This document shows, one piece after another, positions 1-10,585 of a stretch of DNA of 64,000 bases; the stretch's first letter is position 1; every line of letters begins with the position of its first letter. Below the pieces are notes generated by a model. That model made no database searches. It was not told the DNA's origin and saw only the letters and a list, made by a program, of their open reading frames with translations. Made by a program: the position numbers and the translations under genes. Origin of the DNA: Sepioteuthis lessoniana (Eukaryota > Mollusca > Cephalopoda > Myopsida > Loliginidae); contig OY757911.1 of NCBI GenBank assembly GCA_963585895.1, forward strand, positions 58,102,129-58,166,128, read 5' to 3'.

Positions 1-1560
1 AAATATTCCATCCCTAATATCTTTTGTATTTTGAATAAATATTGATCTTGAAGTCGAAAACATTTTTTAAAAATCACCTTATCTCCTCATGACATCCAGT
101 GTGACAAAGAAAAAATGGTGACAATATTCAATCAATTTATTCGGATATGAATGGAAATTAAATTTGGTTATAAGAAGTGTATTAAAAGAGTGAAATGCAC
201 TAGTGTACTCATTTCTCTTTCTTGATAAATTCATGCTATCAATTATGTGAAAAGCTACATGCATGGTCATAAGAAAGCGGGTGCATTATGTAACAATTAT
301 CTTCTCATGAACATATGAATCGTTTTATGACACGAATACAGAAATTACTGGATCATGTAGACAAACTGACTGATATTGAAAACTGTAGCCAAAAATTCCG
401 GCAACTGTGCGACTGTTGAACCCATTTTACCAGCTTTTCAAAACGTTCTTAAATGGTAGAATCTGTGTTTACCCACGTACTTTATTTACTAACCAAACAT
501 ATAAGCATTTTTAAAATAGAAAATTGTGATTTCTTGTTCGAAGTTATTAACATGAAACCGAATATTTATTTTCACTGTGCCCATTACCTATCCCATTGAA
601 AATAATTCAAGAATCAAAGGTGAATATGCTTCCATAATTTAATTATTCTTTTCCCATGCAAATTGTATTAGATATTAGTAAATTAGTTGTTGTTTTTTTT
701 TTGTTTTTTTTTTGTGATTTAATATTCAAATGATTTATTTGGTGGTGAGAGGTAATTAAATTTGAATATAAGAGTTACATCAATTAAAATGTTTGAGAAA
801 CCCTGCTCTAGTATGTCGTTTTAAAGACATTAACCAATACCAAATTACTATATGATTTTAAAAACACTGCATCTACGAACTTGTCCTTGGAACGGGAGAT
901 TAGTTCTCTTTTACATTAAACATCACAGTTTATTCGAATCTAATAAAACAAATCGTTATAATTAGATACGGATAAAATAAATTCCTACATATATAAATTG
1001 GGTTACCTGGCTTTCAGATAATACCCCAGGCATGAGCAACCTTTTACGAGAAACAGATTACAGAAGACACGACCCACCTTTAGTCGTTCCACTCCACTCA
1101 GAAAATTCGATGTAATTCATCATGGAAGATATCTCAACTACTTTCACCACAGGAAGCCATTGACATAAGCATCTGCCTTAGAAATAGGGGGAAGTTGATT
1201 TTTTTTCTCGGTAAAACTATCTTTTCTATAAAAAGAAAAAACTGACATCAAAGGTGGCCCATTCAAAAACCACAGTGGACCACAGTTTACTCATAACTGT
1301 TATAGATATTCAAATCTAGTTACACAAAATTCGACAAACTCGTGAGATGTTCAGTTTCATGTTCGTTTATATATGAATACTTTAAGTGAATTTGCGAACT
1401 TTATTTATGCTCCTGGATGTTGGGAACTTATTTTATGTTAGTGTAATTAAAAATCGTACTTACAGGTTGCTTAATTTCAGATGCTGCAGGTTTTGGAAAC
1501 CCTTCCAGATGCTTGCGCTGGAAAAATTCAATGATCTGAGGATCATTAAAACGTTCCTTC
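1..1560. other. AT-rich sequence, nothing recognised
   Basis: No coding region, RNA gene or repeat family could be supported here. The short open frames are low-information and lack motifs or splice context. Composition is AT-rich with poly-T runs near 690-715. Confidence 0.6.
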
Positions 1561-1562
1561 TG

Positions 1563-1593
<31 letters not shown>
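1563..1593. repeat. (GATA)n microsatellite
   Basis: About seven uninterrupted tetranucleotide units. A second short GATA array lies at 33690-33710. Confidence 0.95.
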
Positions 1594-1739
1594 GTGCATG
1601 CATATATATTTTGGGAATAAACGTGAATCAGTAAAAATTAATTAACTATATTCAATGCTAACTGTATAATATTTTTAAAAATCTGTATTTTGAACAGTAT
1701 TTCCCATGAGGCTGTGAAATTCATTATTTTGTTTGCGTG

Positions 1740-2110
1740 ATTGATTGATATATTTTATGGCATGGCAACCCATCTAGGGTTATTATATGAGTAAATGTTT
1801 TGAAACCCCGTCCATTGTACGTTCAAATTTACATTTTTGTATAATTGTTTCAGTGGTTTTCCTTCACACAAAAATGAACAATTTTTAAACAGAACTATTT
1901 CACCCATAGATGTTACCCATTGAGGAGCAACCACTCCGAGTTATAGTAAATATCGGAGTAATTCACACTATTCAAACGAGTAATTCACACTACCCAGATC
2001 TCCGCAGTTTAGTGTCATCCCGAGGACACTCATTTTCGTGTGTGAGAAGGCTACTCCTCTGAAATGGATACAGTCTGCGTATTCAGGGCCCTACCGTCAG
2101 GGTTGACATA
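1740..2110 (-). repeat. Ancient composite retroposon (hairpin tail plus head)
   Basis: Read on the minus strand, this has the parts of the younger composite retroposons at 23581 and 57062. A decayed head lies at about 1905-2105. It keeps the strings for 'accactccgag', 'agtttagtgtcat', 'gaggacactcat' and the cctctg...cagtctgcgtattc region. A decayed 3' tail hairpin at about 1755-1800 contains 'ttttatggcatggcaaccc'. The middle has no recognisable 55-bp monomers, so this is either an older subfamily or a heavily mutated copy. Confidence 0.5.
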
Positions 2111-2322
2111 ATATTGCAGTAAATGTTATTAGATGGGAAGAGCGTTGATAAATACCAATTATTCCTTTCTATGTTTTCAGAATAAAAAAAGAATGGTTTA
2201 TATCATTTTTAGAGGAGATGTCCCTACTTCAAAGATGATAATTTCTTAAAAAATCCTAAAGGAACTACTCATCATCATCTAGTAAATGAATGGGAATATA
2301 GAATGGTTAATGTTCTACTTAC

Positions 2323-2558
2323 CATTATACTTTCGATGTATTCACTGTGATAATATGACTCCTCTGATTTTTCGACTACGTATTCAATAAAAGAATTTTC
2401 ATTTTTTGAGTCTACAGTCAGGGAATAACCACTTGGATTGCATGGGGTGGACCAAGGCTTGCGTTTCCTTTCACTCATTTTAAGTGGAATTGCAGTTGAT
2501 AGTGTCGGGAGTAGCACTGCAATCAATGAGTAAACTACCACTGTACCGACACAAATAT
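2323..2558 (-). CDS. Candidate internal exon of a host gene, leader-like segment
   Basis: This 236-bp segment is open in one frame. It is bounded by a strong acceptor (ttttgttacag just upstream, 2559 and above) and a consensus donor (gtaagt at 2317-2322). The first two bases complete a split codon and the exon ends on a codon boundary, giving 78 whole codons. The peptide starts with a hydrophobic stretch (CVGTVVVYSLIAVLLPTLST) ending in a signal-peptidase-like site near ...LSTA-IP. A basic KMSERKRKPW segment and a polar, acidic, tyrosine-containing region follow. No Met precedes the hydrophobic part inside the exon, so the start codon would lie in an upstream exon at higher coordinates. I do not recognise the family. 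It could encode the N-terminal part of a secreted peptide or a membrane protein. It is the only segment in the window with both splice sites and non-repeat, protein-like composition. No partner exon was identified. Confidence 0.45.
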
Positions 2559-2959
2559 CTGTAACAAAATTATGAGTAATTTTTGTATTTAAATATAGCA
2601 AACATTAAATTTGAAAAATCAACTTTACTTCGATTATATGATTTGAAACAAATTCAATTTCATTAAAATGAGTAACTTCGAAGTAAACAAACATGGGAGA
2701 AAAGAGTAGTATTGCAATAATATCACAACATCAGTATTGCAATAATATCACAATATCTGAGAACTTGGGAAATATCACTTTGAAATGAATGATTTGTTTT
2801 TTTAGATTTACAATGAATGTGTTACTCAATATAAGAATAAGAATTAAAAGAGTGCGTGTGTATGCGTGTAGCCAAAGATATAAGCACGGGCATAAGGACA
2901 TGTTTGAACATTTGTAACCATTATATATCTGTCTGTCCATGATCAAATGTAACTTTATT

Positions 2960-2962
<3 letters not shown>
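2559..2962. other. Presumed intron or intergenic, nothing recognised
   Basis: AT-rich sequence upstream of the candidate exon on the minus strand. It contains a 20-bp near-duplicate 'agtattgcaataatatcaca' at about 2708 and 2732 but no recognisable element. Confidence 0.4.

Positions 2963-3037
<75 letters not shown>
2963..3037. repeat. (CA)n then (TA)n microsatellite
   Basis: About 16 CA units at 2963-2994, followed by about 18 TA units at 3000-3037, directly abutting a SINE. Confidence 0.95.
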
Positions 3038-3039
<2 letters not shown>

Positions 3040-3040
<1 letters not shown>

Positions 3041-3303
3041 AAAAGTAAAGTTAGCGACCATAGTCGAGGGTGACCCGAAGGCTCCCTTTTCGATAGCTAC
3101 TACACCAAGGTGTAGGGGAGGGCGCTACTCCATTCCCAGGATTGCTCCACTTTACCCTTGAACCGTACCTTATAATGCTGAGTGTTAAGCAAGGTGGTAT
3201 CAAGTTCCATTTTTAAAGTCTTTAGTATGACTCGACCTGGGATTGAACCCAGGTCTCCCGGGCCATTGGCGAACACTCTAACCGCTGGGCCAATGTCCCG
3301 ATC
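3040..3303 (-). repeat. tRNA-headed SINE, family E
   Basis: On the minus strand the copy begins with a tRNA-like head. Its box A region resembles 'ttggcccagcggttagag' and its box B is ggttcaatccc. A body of about 180 bp follows, and the element ends in a CTTTACTTTTACTTT-type tail next to the (TA)n array. Four more copies lie at 6116, 13229, 34031 and 54890. The copy at 13229 has a clear target-site duplication, which defines the unit length (about 270 bp). The spurious reading frame over the head (GIEPRSPGPLANTL) is a translated SINE, not a protein. Confidence 0.85.
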
Positions 3304-3353
3304 ATTTGTTAAACATCATCATCATCAAGTTGCGTTACTTGCACGGGGTTCCT

Positions 3354-3356
<3 letters not shown>

Positions 3357-3398
<42 letters not shown>
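3357..3398. repeat. (CT)n microsatellite
   Basis: About 21 CT units just downstream of the SINE. Any SLSLSL-type frame here is an artefact. Confidence 0.95.
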
Positions 3399-3400
<2 letters not shown>

Positions 3401-3578
3401 CTATCTGCATCCGTTCCTATCATTCATCGCTCCCGACAGATCTTCCAAACTATATCCTTTGGCAGCACAGATTTGATGAACTTAAGATCTTCCTCGTCGG
3501 CTAATGCTAACACGTCCATGTGAAGGTGTCCATGGGAAAACGTCACTTATATAATATAGCAATAAATTTTTACCCACA

Positions 3579-3617
<39 letters not shown>
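3579..3617. repeat. (TA)n microsatellite
   Basis: About 19 TA units, immediately followed by the first copy of repeat F. Confidence 0.95.
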
Positions 3618-3618
<1 letters not shown>

Positions 3619-3620
<2 letters not shown>

Positions 3621-3837
3621 GTTAGGATTTTGGTTGCACCAAGTTTATATAGATTGGAAAAAAGCCATAAATCAGAAGTATAAAAAGATAATTAGAGAAA
3701 AAATGTTTGCTAAATATTCCAACATGAAAGTAGAATAGAGCAATAAATTTGTAATATTATTACAACTTCAGCATTAAGAAAGTAACCAGATAGGCCATCA
3801 ATTCTAACCAGGAAACATATTTGTTCAGAAAAAGTGG

Positions 3838-3904
<67 letters not shown>
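3619..3904. repeat. Direct repeat F, copy 1, ending in (CT)n(TA)n
   Basis: The stretch from 'gttaggattttggttgcacc' to 'aaaaagtgggtt' recurs with scattered differences at 5525-5741. Both copies run straight into a CT array (here 3840-3868), and here a TA array (3869-3904) follows. This is either a dispersed repeat family with a microsatellite 3' end or a local duplication. The RTE LINE lies between the copies. Confidence 0.8.
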
Positions 3905-3907
<3 letters not shown>

Positions 3908-4410
3908 GACAAAAAAGCAATACACAAAATATGACTATTTTAATGAAGACATTGAATGAATTATGCAACGAGGCTCGAATGCCACCAAGCTAAGTAGAAA
4001 AAAACGTCACAATCTTTTGCTGTTAAAATAATAATCCTCATATGAGAGGATATAAGAGAAAAAAGGGAAGATTAGATCAACTAAGTGCGGTTATATGAGA
4101 AGCAAAGTAATATTGAGCATGAAACTAGGAGTTACAAAAATTTTTGATCATTACTTTGTCAGTGAATCAAGCAAATACTCATTTTATTAGACAAAAAACA
4201 AAAGTTTTAAAACATTTAACGGAAAAACTTAGGAGTTTTGTTGCGTGAATGTAAATAAAATTTACTAAGCTGTGCAATTTTTGGAATTTTAATATTTAGG
4301 GTTAATATGAAGAAAGGCTAATTGATATGGACAGATTCTGAAATACTTAAACCAATATGTAATAATTTTAACATAATTATAAAGAGAGAATCATATAAGG
4401 TTAAATAAAC
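3905..4410. other. AT-rich spacer, nothing recognised
   Basis: No coding frame, RNA gene or known repeat was recognised between repeat F copy 1 and the RTE insertion. Confidence 0.5.
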
Positions 4411-4418
4411 ACAAAAAT

Positions 4419-5436
4419 CATCATCATCATATCGCGCTGGTAGCACGGATATCCCTGACCCTCTCTCGCCACTCCTCCCTATCGTTCATCGCCCTAGGTA
4501 GGTCTTCAGGACAACATCCCGTATCCTCCCATAGCTGCTGAATGTACGTTCGTGCTGGTCGTCCTGCTTTTGCGCGGTCATGTGTGGGGATCAATAAGAG
4601 TACATCTCTTATGAGTTCATCTCTGCTTCTCCAGCAGTGTCCTGCATGTCTGGTTCGTCTAACTTGAATAGTTTTCGTGATAGGGGGCAGGTGGCCGTAC
4701 AGTTGGTGTCTTGTGGGGTGTTGCTGCCAGGACTTGTTCAGGATTGCACGCAGCATTCTTGTGTAATTGCCGTCTAGCTTCTTCTCCAGCCGTTTTGTTA
4801 GCGTCCATGTAGTGCATCCATATAGCAGTATCGATGTGACCGCTGCCTGGAAGAAACTGCGTTTCATTTTATCGGTTAGGTCTGATTTCCATATAATCGA
4901 TAGCCTATTGATAGCTGTCCATGCTTTCGTTAACCTCGTTTCGATGTCCTTTTCGGTTGATTCGACGCTGCTTCCTAGGTACGTGAATTTGTCTACTAGT
5001 TTAAGAGGGGTTCCTTCTAGAGTGGAGATGTCCCCCGTTTGGTTATAGCACATATATTCCGTTTTGTGTGCATTAACACAGAGGCCTATGCTTGCTGCTG
5101 CTCGTTCCAAACTATGCAGAAGTGTTTCGGCTTGGTCAGGTGTATTTGCCAGTATCGCTATGTCATCGGCGTAGTCGGCGTGGGTAATTGTTGTTGCGGG
5201 GTACCTTCTGCTTCTTTTCTTCGTCAGTTCGAAGCCATTCTCTTTGATTTTGTCAATCGATGTTCTAAGTACGTAGTCTAGACAAATGATAAAGAGGTAC
5301 GGGGCCAGCGTATCCCCTTGTAGTACTCCCGCTACAATGTCAAAGTATTCTGTGTCTCCATCCGGTGATCGTACTTTTACTTTAGTGTTTCTATAGAGAA
5401 TCGTTATTGCCGCTACGGTTTCTTTAGGTATGCCGT
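4419..5436 (-). mobile_element. RTE-type LINE, young 5'-truncated copy
   Basis: This is a non-LTR retrotransposon fragment open across its whole length on the minus strand. It encodes the second half of the reverse transcriptase and the C-terminal region. Visible landmarks are GVLQGDTLAP, the catalytic ADYADD at about 5162-5182, the FTYLGSSV block, ILLYGCTTWTLTKRLEKKLD, a RHAGHCWRSRDEL block and GRPARTYIQQLW. The 3' end is an (ATG)n repeat, typical of the RTE clade. An 8-bp target-site duplication, acaaaaat, lies at 4411-4418 and 5437-5444. It fixes the ends and shows target-primed insertion with 5' truncation. An apparent ATG at 5498-5500 and about 20 codons after it are flanking DNA fused by chance to the LINE frame. 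The copy is about 96% identical in protein to the one at 34284, so it is recent. It lacks the endonuclease half and cannot be autonomous. Confidence 0.93.
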
Positions 5437-5524
5437 ACAAAAATATCCATGACATAATAATAGGTATTGATTGACCAGGTAATAGTGCGACTAAATACAT
5501 ACCGTGCAGCTTTCTTGAAAAAAG

Positions 5525-5741
5525 TTAGGAATTTGGTTGCACCAAATTTATATGGATTGGAAAAGAATCCTTAAATCAAAGGTAAAAACAGATAATTGGA
5601 GGTAAAAATGTGTGATAAACATGTCAACATGGAAATAGGATAGAGCAATAAATTACCCAATATTATTACGTTAGCATTAATAAAGTATCCAAATAGGCCA
5701 TCAATTCTAATCAGGAAACATATTTGTTCATAAAAGTGGGT

Positions 5742-5770
<29 letters not shown>
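5525..5770. repeat. Direct repeat F, copy 2, ending in (CT)n
   Basis: Second copy of the 3619-3868 sequence, from 'gttaggaatttggttgcacc' to 'ataaaagtgggtt', again ending in a CT array at 5742-5770. Substitutions and short indels separate the copies, so the duplication is not very recent. Confidence 0.8.
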
Positions 5771-5772
<2 letters not shown>

Positions 5773-5892
5773 ATATATATACATATATACGTGTGTGTGC
5801 GCGTGTGTGTGTGTGTGTGTGTGTGTGGAGAGACAGAGAGAGACAGACAGACAGACTGACTGAGAAAGAGATTGAGACAGACAGAGAGAGAT
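5771..5892. repeat. Mixed TA, GT and GA/GACA array
   Basis: Short (TA)n is followed by (GT)n with GC interruptions, then an imperfect GAGA/GACA purine tract. It continues the microsatellite started by repeat F copy 2. Both strands give spurious YIYI, THTH and SLSL frames. Confidence 0.9.
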
Positions 5893-6055
5893 AACAAAAG
5901 AAAAGTAAAATGCGAAAACACGTCCAGAAAAAGAATAAAAATAAATAAAGTAAAGCAGGGGTTTTGTCATTCATCTCCTGTCTGCTGATTGTGTATTTTA
6001 AAAAACTCATTGCAATTTATGTCATAAGCAAAATAAAAGAGCCAGTTTCTCTTTG

Positions 6056-6056
<1 letters not shown>

Positions 6057-6115
<59 letters not shown>
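6057..6115. repeat. (TA)n microsatellite
   Basis: About 29 TA units, directly replacing the 3' tail side of the neighbouring SINE. Confidence 0.95.
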
Positions 6116-6118
<3 letters not shown>

Positions 6119-6327
6119 GGGCGACTCGATGGTTCCCTTTTCAATAGCTACTACAACGAAATGTAGAGAAGAGCCCTACTTCTTTCCCTGGATTGCTCCA
6201 CTTTACACTTAAAACGTTCCTTATAATGCTGAGTGTTAATCAAGGCGGCATCAATTACCCGTTTTTGAGTCCTTAGTATGACTCGACCTGGGTTTGAACC
6301 CCGGTCTACTCAGACATTGGCGAACAC

Positions 6328-6333
<6 letters not shown>
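6116..6333 (-). repeat. tRNA-headed SINE, family E, bounded by TA arrays
   Basis: Same family and orientation as 3040-3303. It is recognised from 'cgagggcgactcgatggttc' through the cgacctgggtttgaacccc box B region to 'cattggcgaacactcta'. Both ends have been overrun by TA arrays, so the tail and the outermost part of the tRNA head are missing. Confidence 0.8.
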
Positions 6334-6368
<35 letters not shown>

Positions 6369-6400
6369 TGTGTGTGTGTGTGTCTGCGTGTCTGTGTGTT
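6334..6400. repeat. (TA)n then (TG)n microsatellite
   Basis: About 16 TA units followed by a TG-rich tract that decays into tgtctgcgtgtctgtgtg. Confidence 0.9.
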
Positions 6401-7340
6401 TTGTGAGTGTTTTGTTAGCGTATTTGTCCTGGTGTGTTTGCGTGTGCAGGTGTATTGCGACAGAGAAAAATGCGTGGGTCACTGTCTAATAAATAATCTG
6501 TAAATAATTGTGCCGTGCTCTCTTTTTACCGGTATATATAATCTTACAACCTGATTTGTGAAAACAATTATGATGGAAAAAAAACACTCCTTCAGCACAG
6601 AAAAATATACATTCATGTTTCGTGTCATAGCACAAATTTTACAAACATGTAGTAACTACAACATACTTTACATATTTTGAATCGCCTTTTCCTGAATTCG
6701 AAACCTAAAAAATGATGAAGAACATTGACACACAGTAGGTAAGTCTTTCTAAGTTATATGCTTTTAAAAATTCTGTTTGAAATTAAAGTGATTATAGTTT
6801 CTTTTAATCAGTTAAAGCTTGTTAACGTATGTTTTTAAACATGTAAACAACATTTTGATGTGTCATATGCTCGAGCCATAAAACCAGCAATGAAAGTTAA
6901 ACCAACCGAAATAAGCAGAAAATAGGGCAAACCTTGGTTCAATATTAAATCTTATAAAATACTTCACATTATCCTGGGACTTGATAGAACAAGTTAAAGT
7001 TTACAGAAGTTGATGTGATTCTTCGCTTCATTCTTACATTTATTCATAGAATTTGATACAAAATATTTAAAGCAAAACAAGAGTTCCTTATCTATCAGCA
7101 GACGTGCAATAGGTGATTGTTTTGCACAAAATTACTTATTTCTATTACACAAAACTTATTTATGAATAAAATGCAACACTTAAATTTAGGTAGATTTTAT
7201 GCCCTGATCTATACATATGTATACATAGTTCGCTATTTTCAGAATCAAAGCGGGTGCAGTGATAGAACAGATCGAAGTTACGACAATATTGACATCGTTA
7301 ACAGAGCTTGGTAATTACCAGGTATCAATCTCCGTTAACT
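6401..7340. other. Nothing recognised
   Basis: AT-rich DNA with no supported gene or repeat. The small open frames at 7117-7314 have no motif or splice context. Confidence 0.5.
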
Positions 7341-7344
7341 CTCC

Positions 7345-7370
7345 GTTACTCTCTCTCTCTCTCTCTCTCA

Positions 7371-7411
<41 letters not shown>
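7345..7411. repeat. (CT)n then (TA)n microsatellite
   Basis: CT array with one CA interruption, followed by about 10 TA units. It has the same CT-to-TA order as at 3840-3904, but the upstream flank is not repeat F. Confidence 0.95.
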
Positions 7412-7739
7412 AACTTTAAATATTACAGACGAATACCATGAATGTCAAATTTAATCGAAACAATCTAAACATGAATATCACAAAAAGTTCCTCCTATGTA
7501 ATAAAAAATATCTTTAACGACAAATGAAAATAAAAAACGGAATTCACATCGAAATCTAGAGTTTACAAAATATTTCTTTTCAGAAATAAGCAATATCAAT
7601 TTCCGGAAAAAATTCGATGAAACTTTCATAAATTTAAAGAAAAGAGATGAACATCGCACGGATTTAAATATAAATATCACGCTTAATGCCATACTACACT
7701 ACCGGAATACCAACGACAATAAATCTAACATGATAAATT

Positions 7740-7965
7740 AATCTCTAACGAGATTATTTAAAGAAGGAAAATTATCGAGATGACCCTTCATAGAAAGTGC
7801 AATAATCTACGAGTCTCCTAACATCAATTTATGGCCAAGTTTTTACAACATAGCTCCTGTTCTCGCCAATTCAATACTCAAAGAATGTGGGATACAAAAA
7901 GGCATGAAAATTTGTGAAAAAAGGACGTTTCTTTCCATTATTACAGTAAGATTTCTTCTATTTTT
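7740..7965 (+). pseudogene. Possible decayed coding remnant, family unknown
   Basis: One plus-strand frame reads through about 70 codons with a single stop and protein-like composition. It includes SLTRLFKEGKLSR, and later INLWPSFYNIAPVLANSILK and ECGIQKGMKIC. The flanking 7412-7740 region is AT-rich and shows no clear frame. I do not recognise the family. It could be a transposable-element ORF remnant or chance in AT-rich DNA. Confidence 0.2.
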
Positions 7966-8049
7966 TATTTTATTTTTGTTTTTTCATGGGAAATGAGAAT
8001 CTAACGAATTGTTTTCTAGAAAATACCCAAATGTTTTTCTTTAACGACG

Positions 8050-8112
8050 GCTCGACAATTAAACAACCCTTGAAGGTGCATATGCCATTAAACAAATAAT
8101 CCAACCAAACCA
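8050..8112 (+). repeat. 3' tail of hairpin-tailed SINE (fragment)
   Basis: The string ending 'tatgccattaaacaaataatccaacc' matches the 3' end of the hairpin-tailed SINE family seen at 20315 and 21427. Only the tail is recognisable. Confidence 0.4.
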
Positions 8113-8187
8113 ACTAGAAAATAATATATCAAAGCAATAATGTACTTGAACAACTTTTAAAAGTAAAATTATTAAAAATACAAAAAT

Positions 8188-8188
8188 G

Positions 8189-8231
<43 letters not shown>
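8188..8231. repeat. (TA)n microsatellite
   Basis: About 22 TA units. Confidence 0.95.
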
Positions 8232-8235
<4 letters not shown>

Positions 8236-8326
8236 CTCACCTCTGAAAATTGTTCCGGACATTTTCGTTTTTCGTAGTTTTTCACTCGTCGTACTTTATG
8301 AATTTACGATCTTTTATAGCTATCTT

Positions 8327-8389
8327 TCTTCTTCTTCTTCTTCTTCTTCTTCTTCTTCTTCTTCTTCTTCTTCTTCTTCTTCTTCTTCC
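8327..8389. repeat. (TTC)n trinucleotide array
   Basis: About 21 perfect TTC units (GAA on the other strand). Poly-Ser or poly-Arg frames over it are artefacts. No exon context is seen. Confidence 0.95.
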
Positions 8390-8399
8390 CAAGTTCTTA

Positions 8400-8915
8400 G
8401 TTTCTAGAGAATAATGGTTGAGTCGTTGATTGCTGCTTATCCTAATTGCAACGTTAACCTGTGTGTATATATATATACCTCTGAATCGCAATTTCCTAAT
8501 AAAGTGGTTTCTTGGAAAAATAAAGGAGTGCTTACTTTTCTGAAGAATAGGATTTACGGATACTCTTTTAATTTTATCAGTCCTCTGAAGTATACACGCC
8601 GGAACACACCCATATCAAGACACATATTCATATTCATTAGAATATTACGTCATTTGCATACACAGTATGCATTAAAAATAATACAGTGAGTTATCATTTA
8701 AAATGATTAATTATACAATTAAAATTTCACGCAAAAGAATGTTCATAAAATTACATAAGTTATTGATTTTCTTTATCGATATTTTATAAAGATCTGACCT
8801 TTGATTGCTTTACAAAAAGAAGTTACAAGTGTTTCCAGAATAAATAAAACATTGAATATTTAAATATTCTCTAATTGTGCGTGTAAAATTTTGCTTGGTT
8901 GTTCTTCCTGAGGAA
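8400..8915. other. Nothing recognised
   Basis: No coding, RNA or repeat signal could be supported. Confidence 0.5.
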
Positions 8916-8917
8916 AT

Positions 8918-8984
8918 TATATTATATTATATTATATCATATATTATATTATATAATATCATATTATATCATATTATATTATAT
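8918..8984. repeat. (ATATT)n pentanucleotide array with variants
   Basis: About 13 units of a TATAT-type pentamer with ATCAT variants interspersed in a semi-regular order. Confidence 0.85.
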
Positions 8985-9059
8985 TTGGTCAGAGAGGGAA
9001 TGATGATCATGGTCTTATTTTTGATTTTTAATAAAAAGAGTTACAGGAACTCTCACCTC

Positions 9060-9275
9060 GGTGGTCAGGATGGTCGGTCAGTGGAGCTTAGAATAATCTG
9101 ACTTTATCCTCTAAAGTTGAGGGGGTAAGATACACAAATTCGTCGTTTGTATTACACGAAACTACATCTGATAGTGTGACTCCAATTTGGGATATCTTAG
9201 GAAAGCAGAGTATCTCTTCTTTGCCATTACTTCCAAGTCCACTCTGACATGACCTGTCAGTACCTAACTATTCCT
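9060..9275 (+). repeat. Diverged retroposon head module
   Basis: Matches the 210-bp head of the composite retroposons in the same order. The pieces are the 'cttagaataatctgac' region, gggggtaagat, then 'cagagtatctcttctttgcc', 'tccaagtccactctgaca' and 'cctatctat'. Identity is low, so it is an old copy. Downstream (about 9400-9540) are decayed units of a different 50-bp monomer, also seen at 50711, which suggests an older subfamily with another array. Confidence 0.5.
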
Positions 9276-9975
9276 ATCTATTGATCAAATTGATCAGCTT
9301 AAAATTATTCATGTTCGAAAGTGCAAAAACAAAAAAAAAGGACCTGAAACCATGTGATTAATGTAATTTTTGAAAATTATATGAAGGGATAATAAAGATT
9401 AATTTAAAATTAGTATAAAGAATATAAAATTTATATTTAAAAATACGGAAAACTATGCAACTGTCCAAATTATTTGAATTAGATATGAATATTTGATATC
9501 ACATAACTGTTTGCAATAAACTCATAACATCTACACAAAAATGAAAGTACGAACGTACAATGAATACGATTCCCTACACTGTAGGCATAAAAAAAACTTA
9601 GACTGATTGACATTCCATTAAAATAAATCAATCAATTAATCAATCAATCACAAGATCAACCTCCTGTTTTTTTGGGGGGGTTCTTATTTCATATCCTGAA
9701 AATTCGTCTCAAGTTTAATATCTGAGGACGTATATGGCATAAAAAATGTCGACGTGGCAGCCTCATACCATATCAAAAGAAGACTTTTTAAAATTCTTCG
9801 ACTTGTTGGAAATCAAGTGAAATGAATGCGTTAAGTTCCGGGGCGATTGAATAAAATTAACGTTTCATTCATTGTCCTTTTTTGTCTGGGCAAATTCAGC
9901 TTCAGCTTTAAAACTTTTTTTACAAATTTAATAGATACATATGAAATGTATACATATGCAAAAGTAGATACATGA
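9276..9975. other. Old tandem-monomer remnants, otherwise nothing
   Basis: Around 9460-9540 the phrase 'gatatgaatatttgatatc' followed by 'acataactgtttgcaa' resembles the 50-bp monomer at 50711-50910. The rest is unrecognised AT-rich DNA. Confidence 0.35.
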
Positions 9976-9979
9976 TCAC

Positions 9980-10195
9980 TCAGATGCATGCGCCCTGTTG
10001 GTGGTGCTTAGAATCTTCTGGCTGTAAAATCTTCAAAGTGGTAAGATCTTCCCCACCCAACAAAAAAAAATGAAAATACACCTGATGTTGAGGCTCCATT
10101 TCTGGAGATCTAAGAAGTGTGGAGTATCGCTTCATTGCTGATACTCCCACGTCTACTCTGACCATAAGTGGTAATACCTGTTAGAGTCTCATATA
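9980..10195 (+). repeat. Diverged retroposon head module
   Basis: Second old head. It keeps 'tggagatctaagaagtgtgg', 'agtatcgcttcattgctgat', 'cgtctactctgacc' and 'gtggtaatacctgttag' in the order of the young heads at 23581 and 48596. Monomer remnants follow at about 10210-10280. Confidence 0.55.
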
Positions 10196-10349
10196 TGAGT
10201 CAACTATGTTTGAAAATTATTAGTACAGGATAGAAATACTTGATACTATATCACTGTAAACTATTTTGTATTAAGAAATCAAACTGTTGTTATAACTTTT
10301 TTTTTTAAATGATTATCATAAACGGTGGGCAAACAAATCCTTATTAGAG

Positions 10350-10432
10350 ATAGTTACTCGAAACCGTAAAATTTCAACTACCATGTCGTAAACCAGCTCG
10401 TTTGCCACTACGCCATGCAGATCTCCTCGGAT
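10350..10432 (-). repeat. tRNA-like SINE head fragment
   Basis: On the minus strand 'gcatggcgtagtggcaaacg' resembles a tRNA box A region and 'ggtttcgag' a weakened box B, about 45 bp apart. No matched acceptor stem is present, so it is read as a SINE relic and not a tRNA gene. Confidence 0.35.
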
Positions 10433-10585
10433 ATGAATTATTAGTATTAGAGAACTCAAGAAATCATTAAAAAAGTTTCTAATGCTTTCTATCAAATAGA
10501 ACTACTCAATATCATATAACTGCAAAAAACCAAAATAATTGCATCAAAAATATGAATATAAAGCTAAAATTAACGTGATAATGGG

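Noticed and set aside
3182-3523. Frame containing GIEPRSPGPLANTL
   Set aside because: It is the translated tRNA-like head of a SINE followed by a CT array; the same peptide arises at the 13229 copy.
4767-5281. Open frames on the plus strand over the RTE LINE
   Set aside because: Antisense shadows of the LINE coding strand; the same shadow appears at 34400-34615 and 38901-39116.
8186-8491. Serine-rich, arginine-rich, YIYI, SLSL and THTH open frames here and at other arrays
   Set aside because: They are translations of (TTC)n, (TA)n, (CT)n and (CA)n microsatellites, open on both strands by composition alone.
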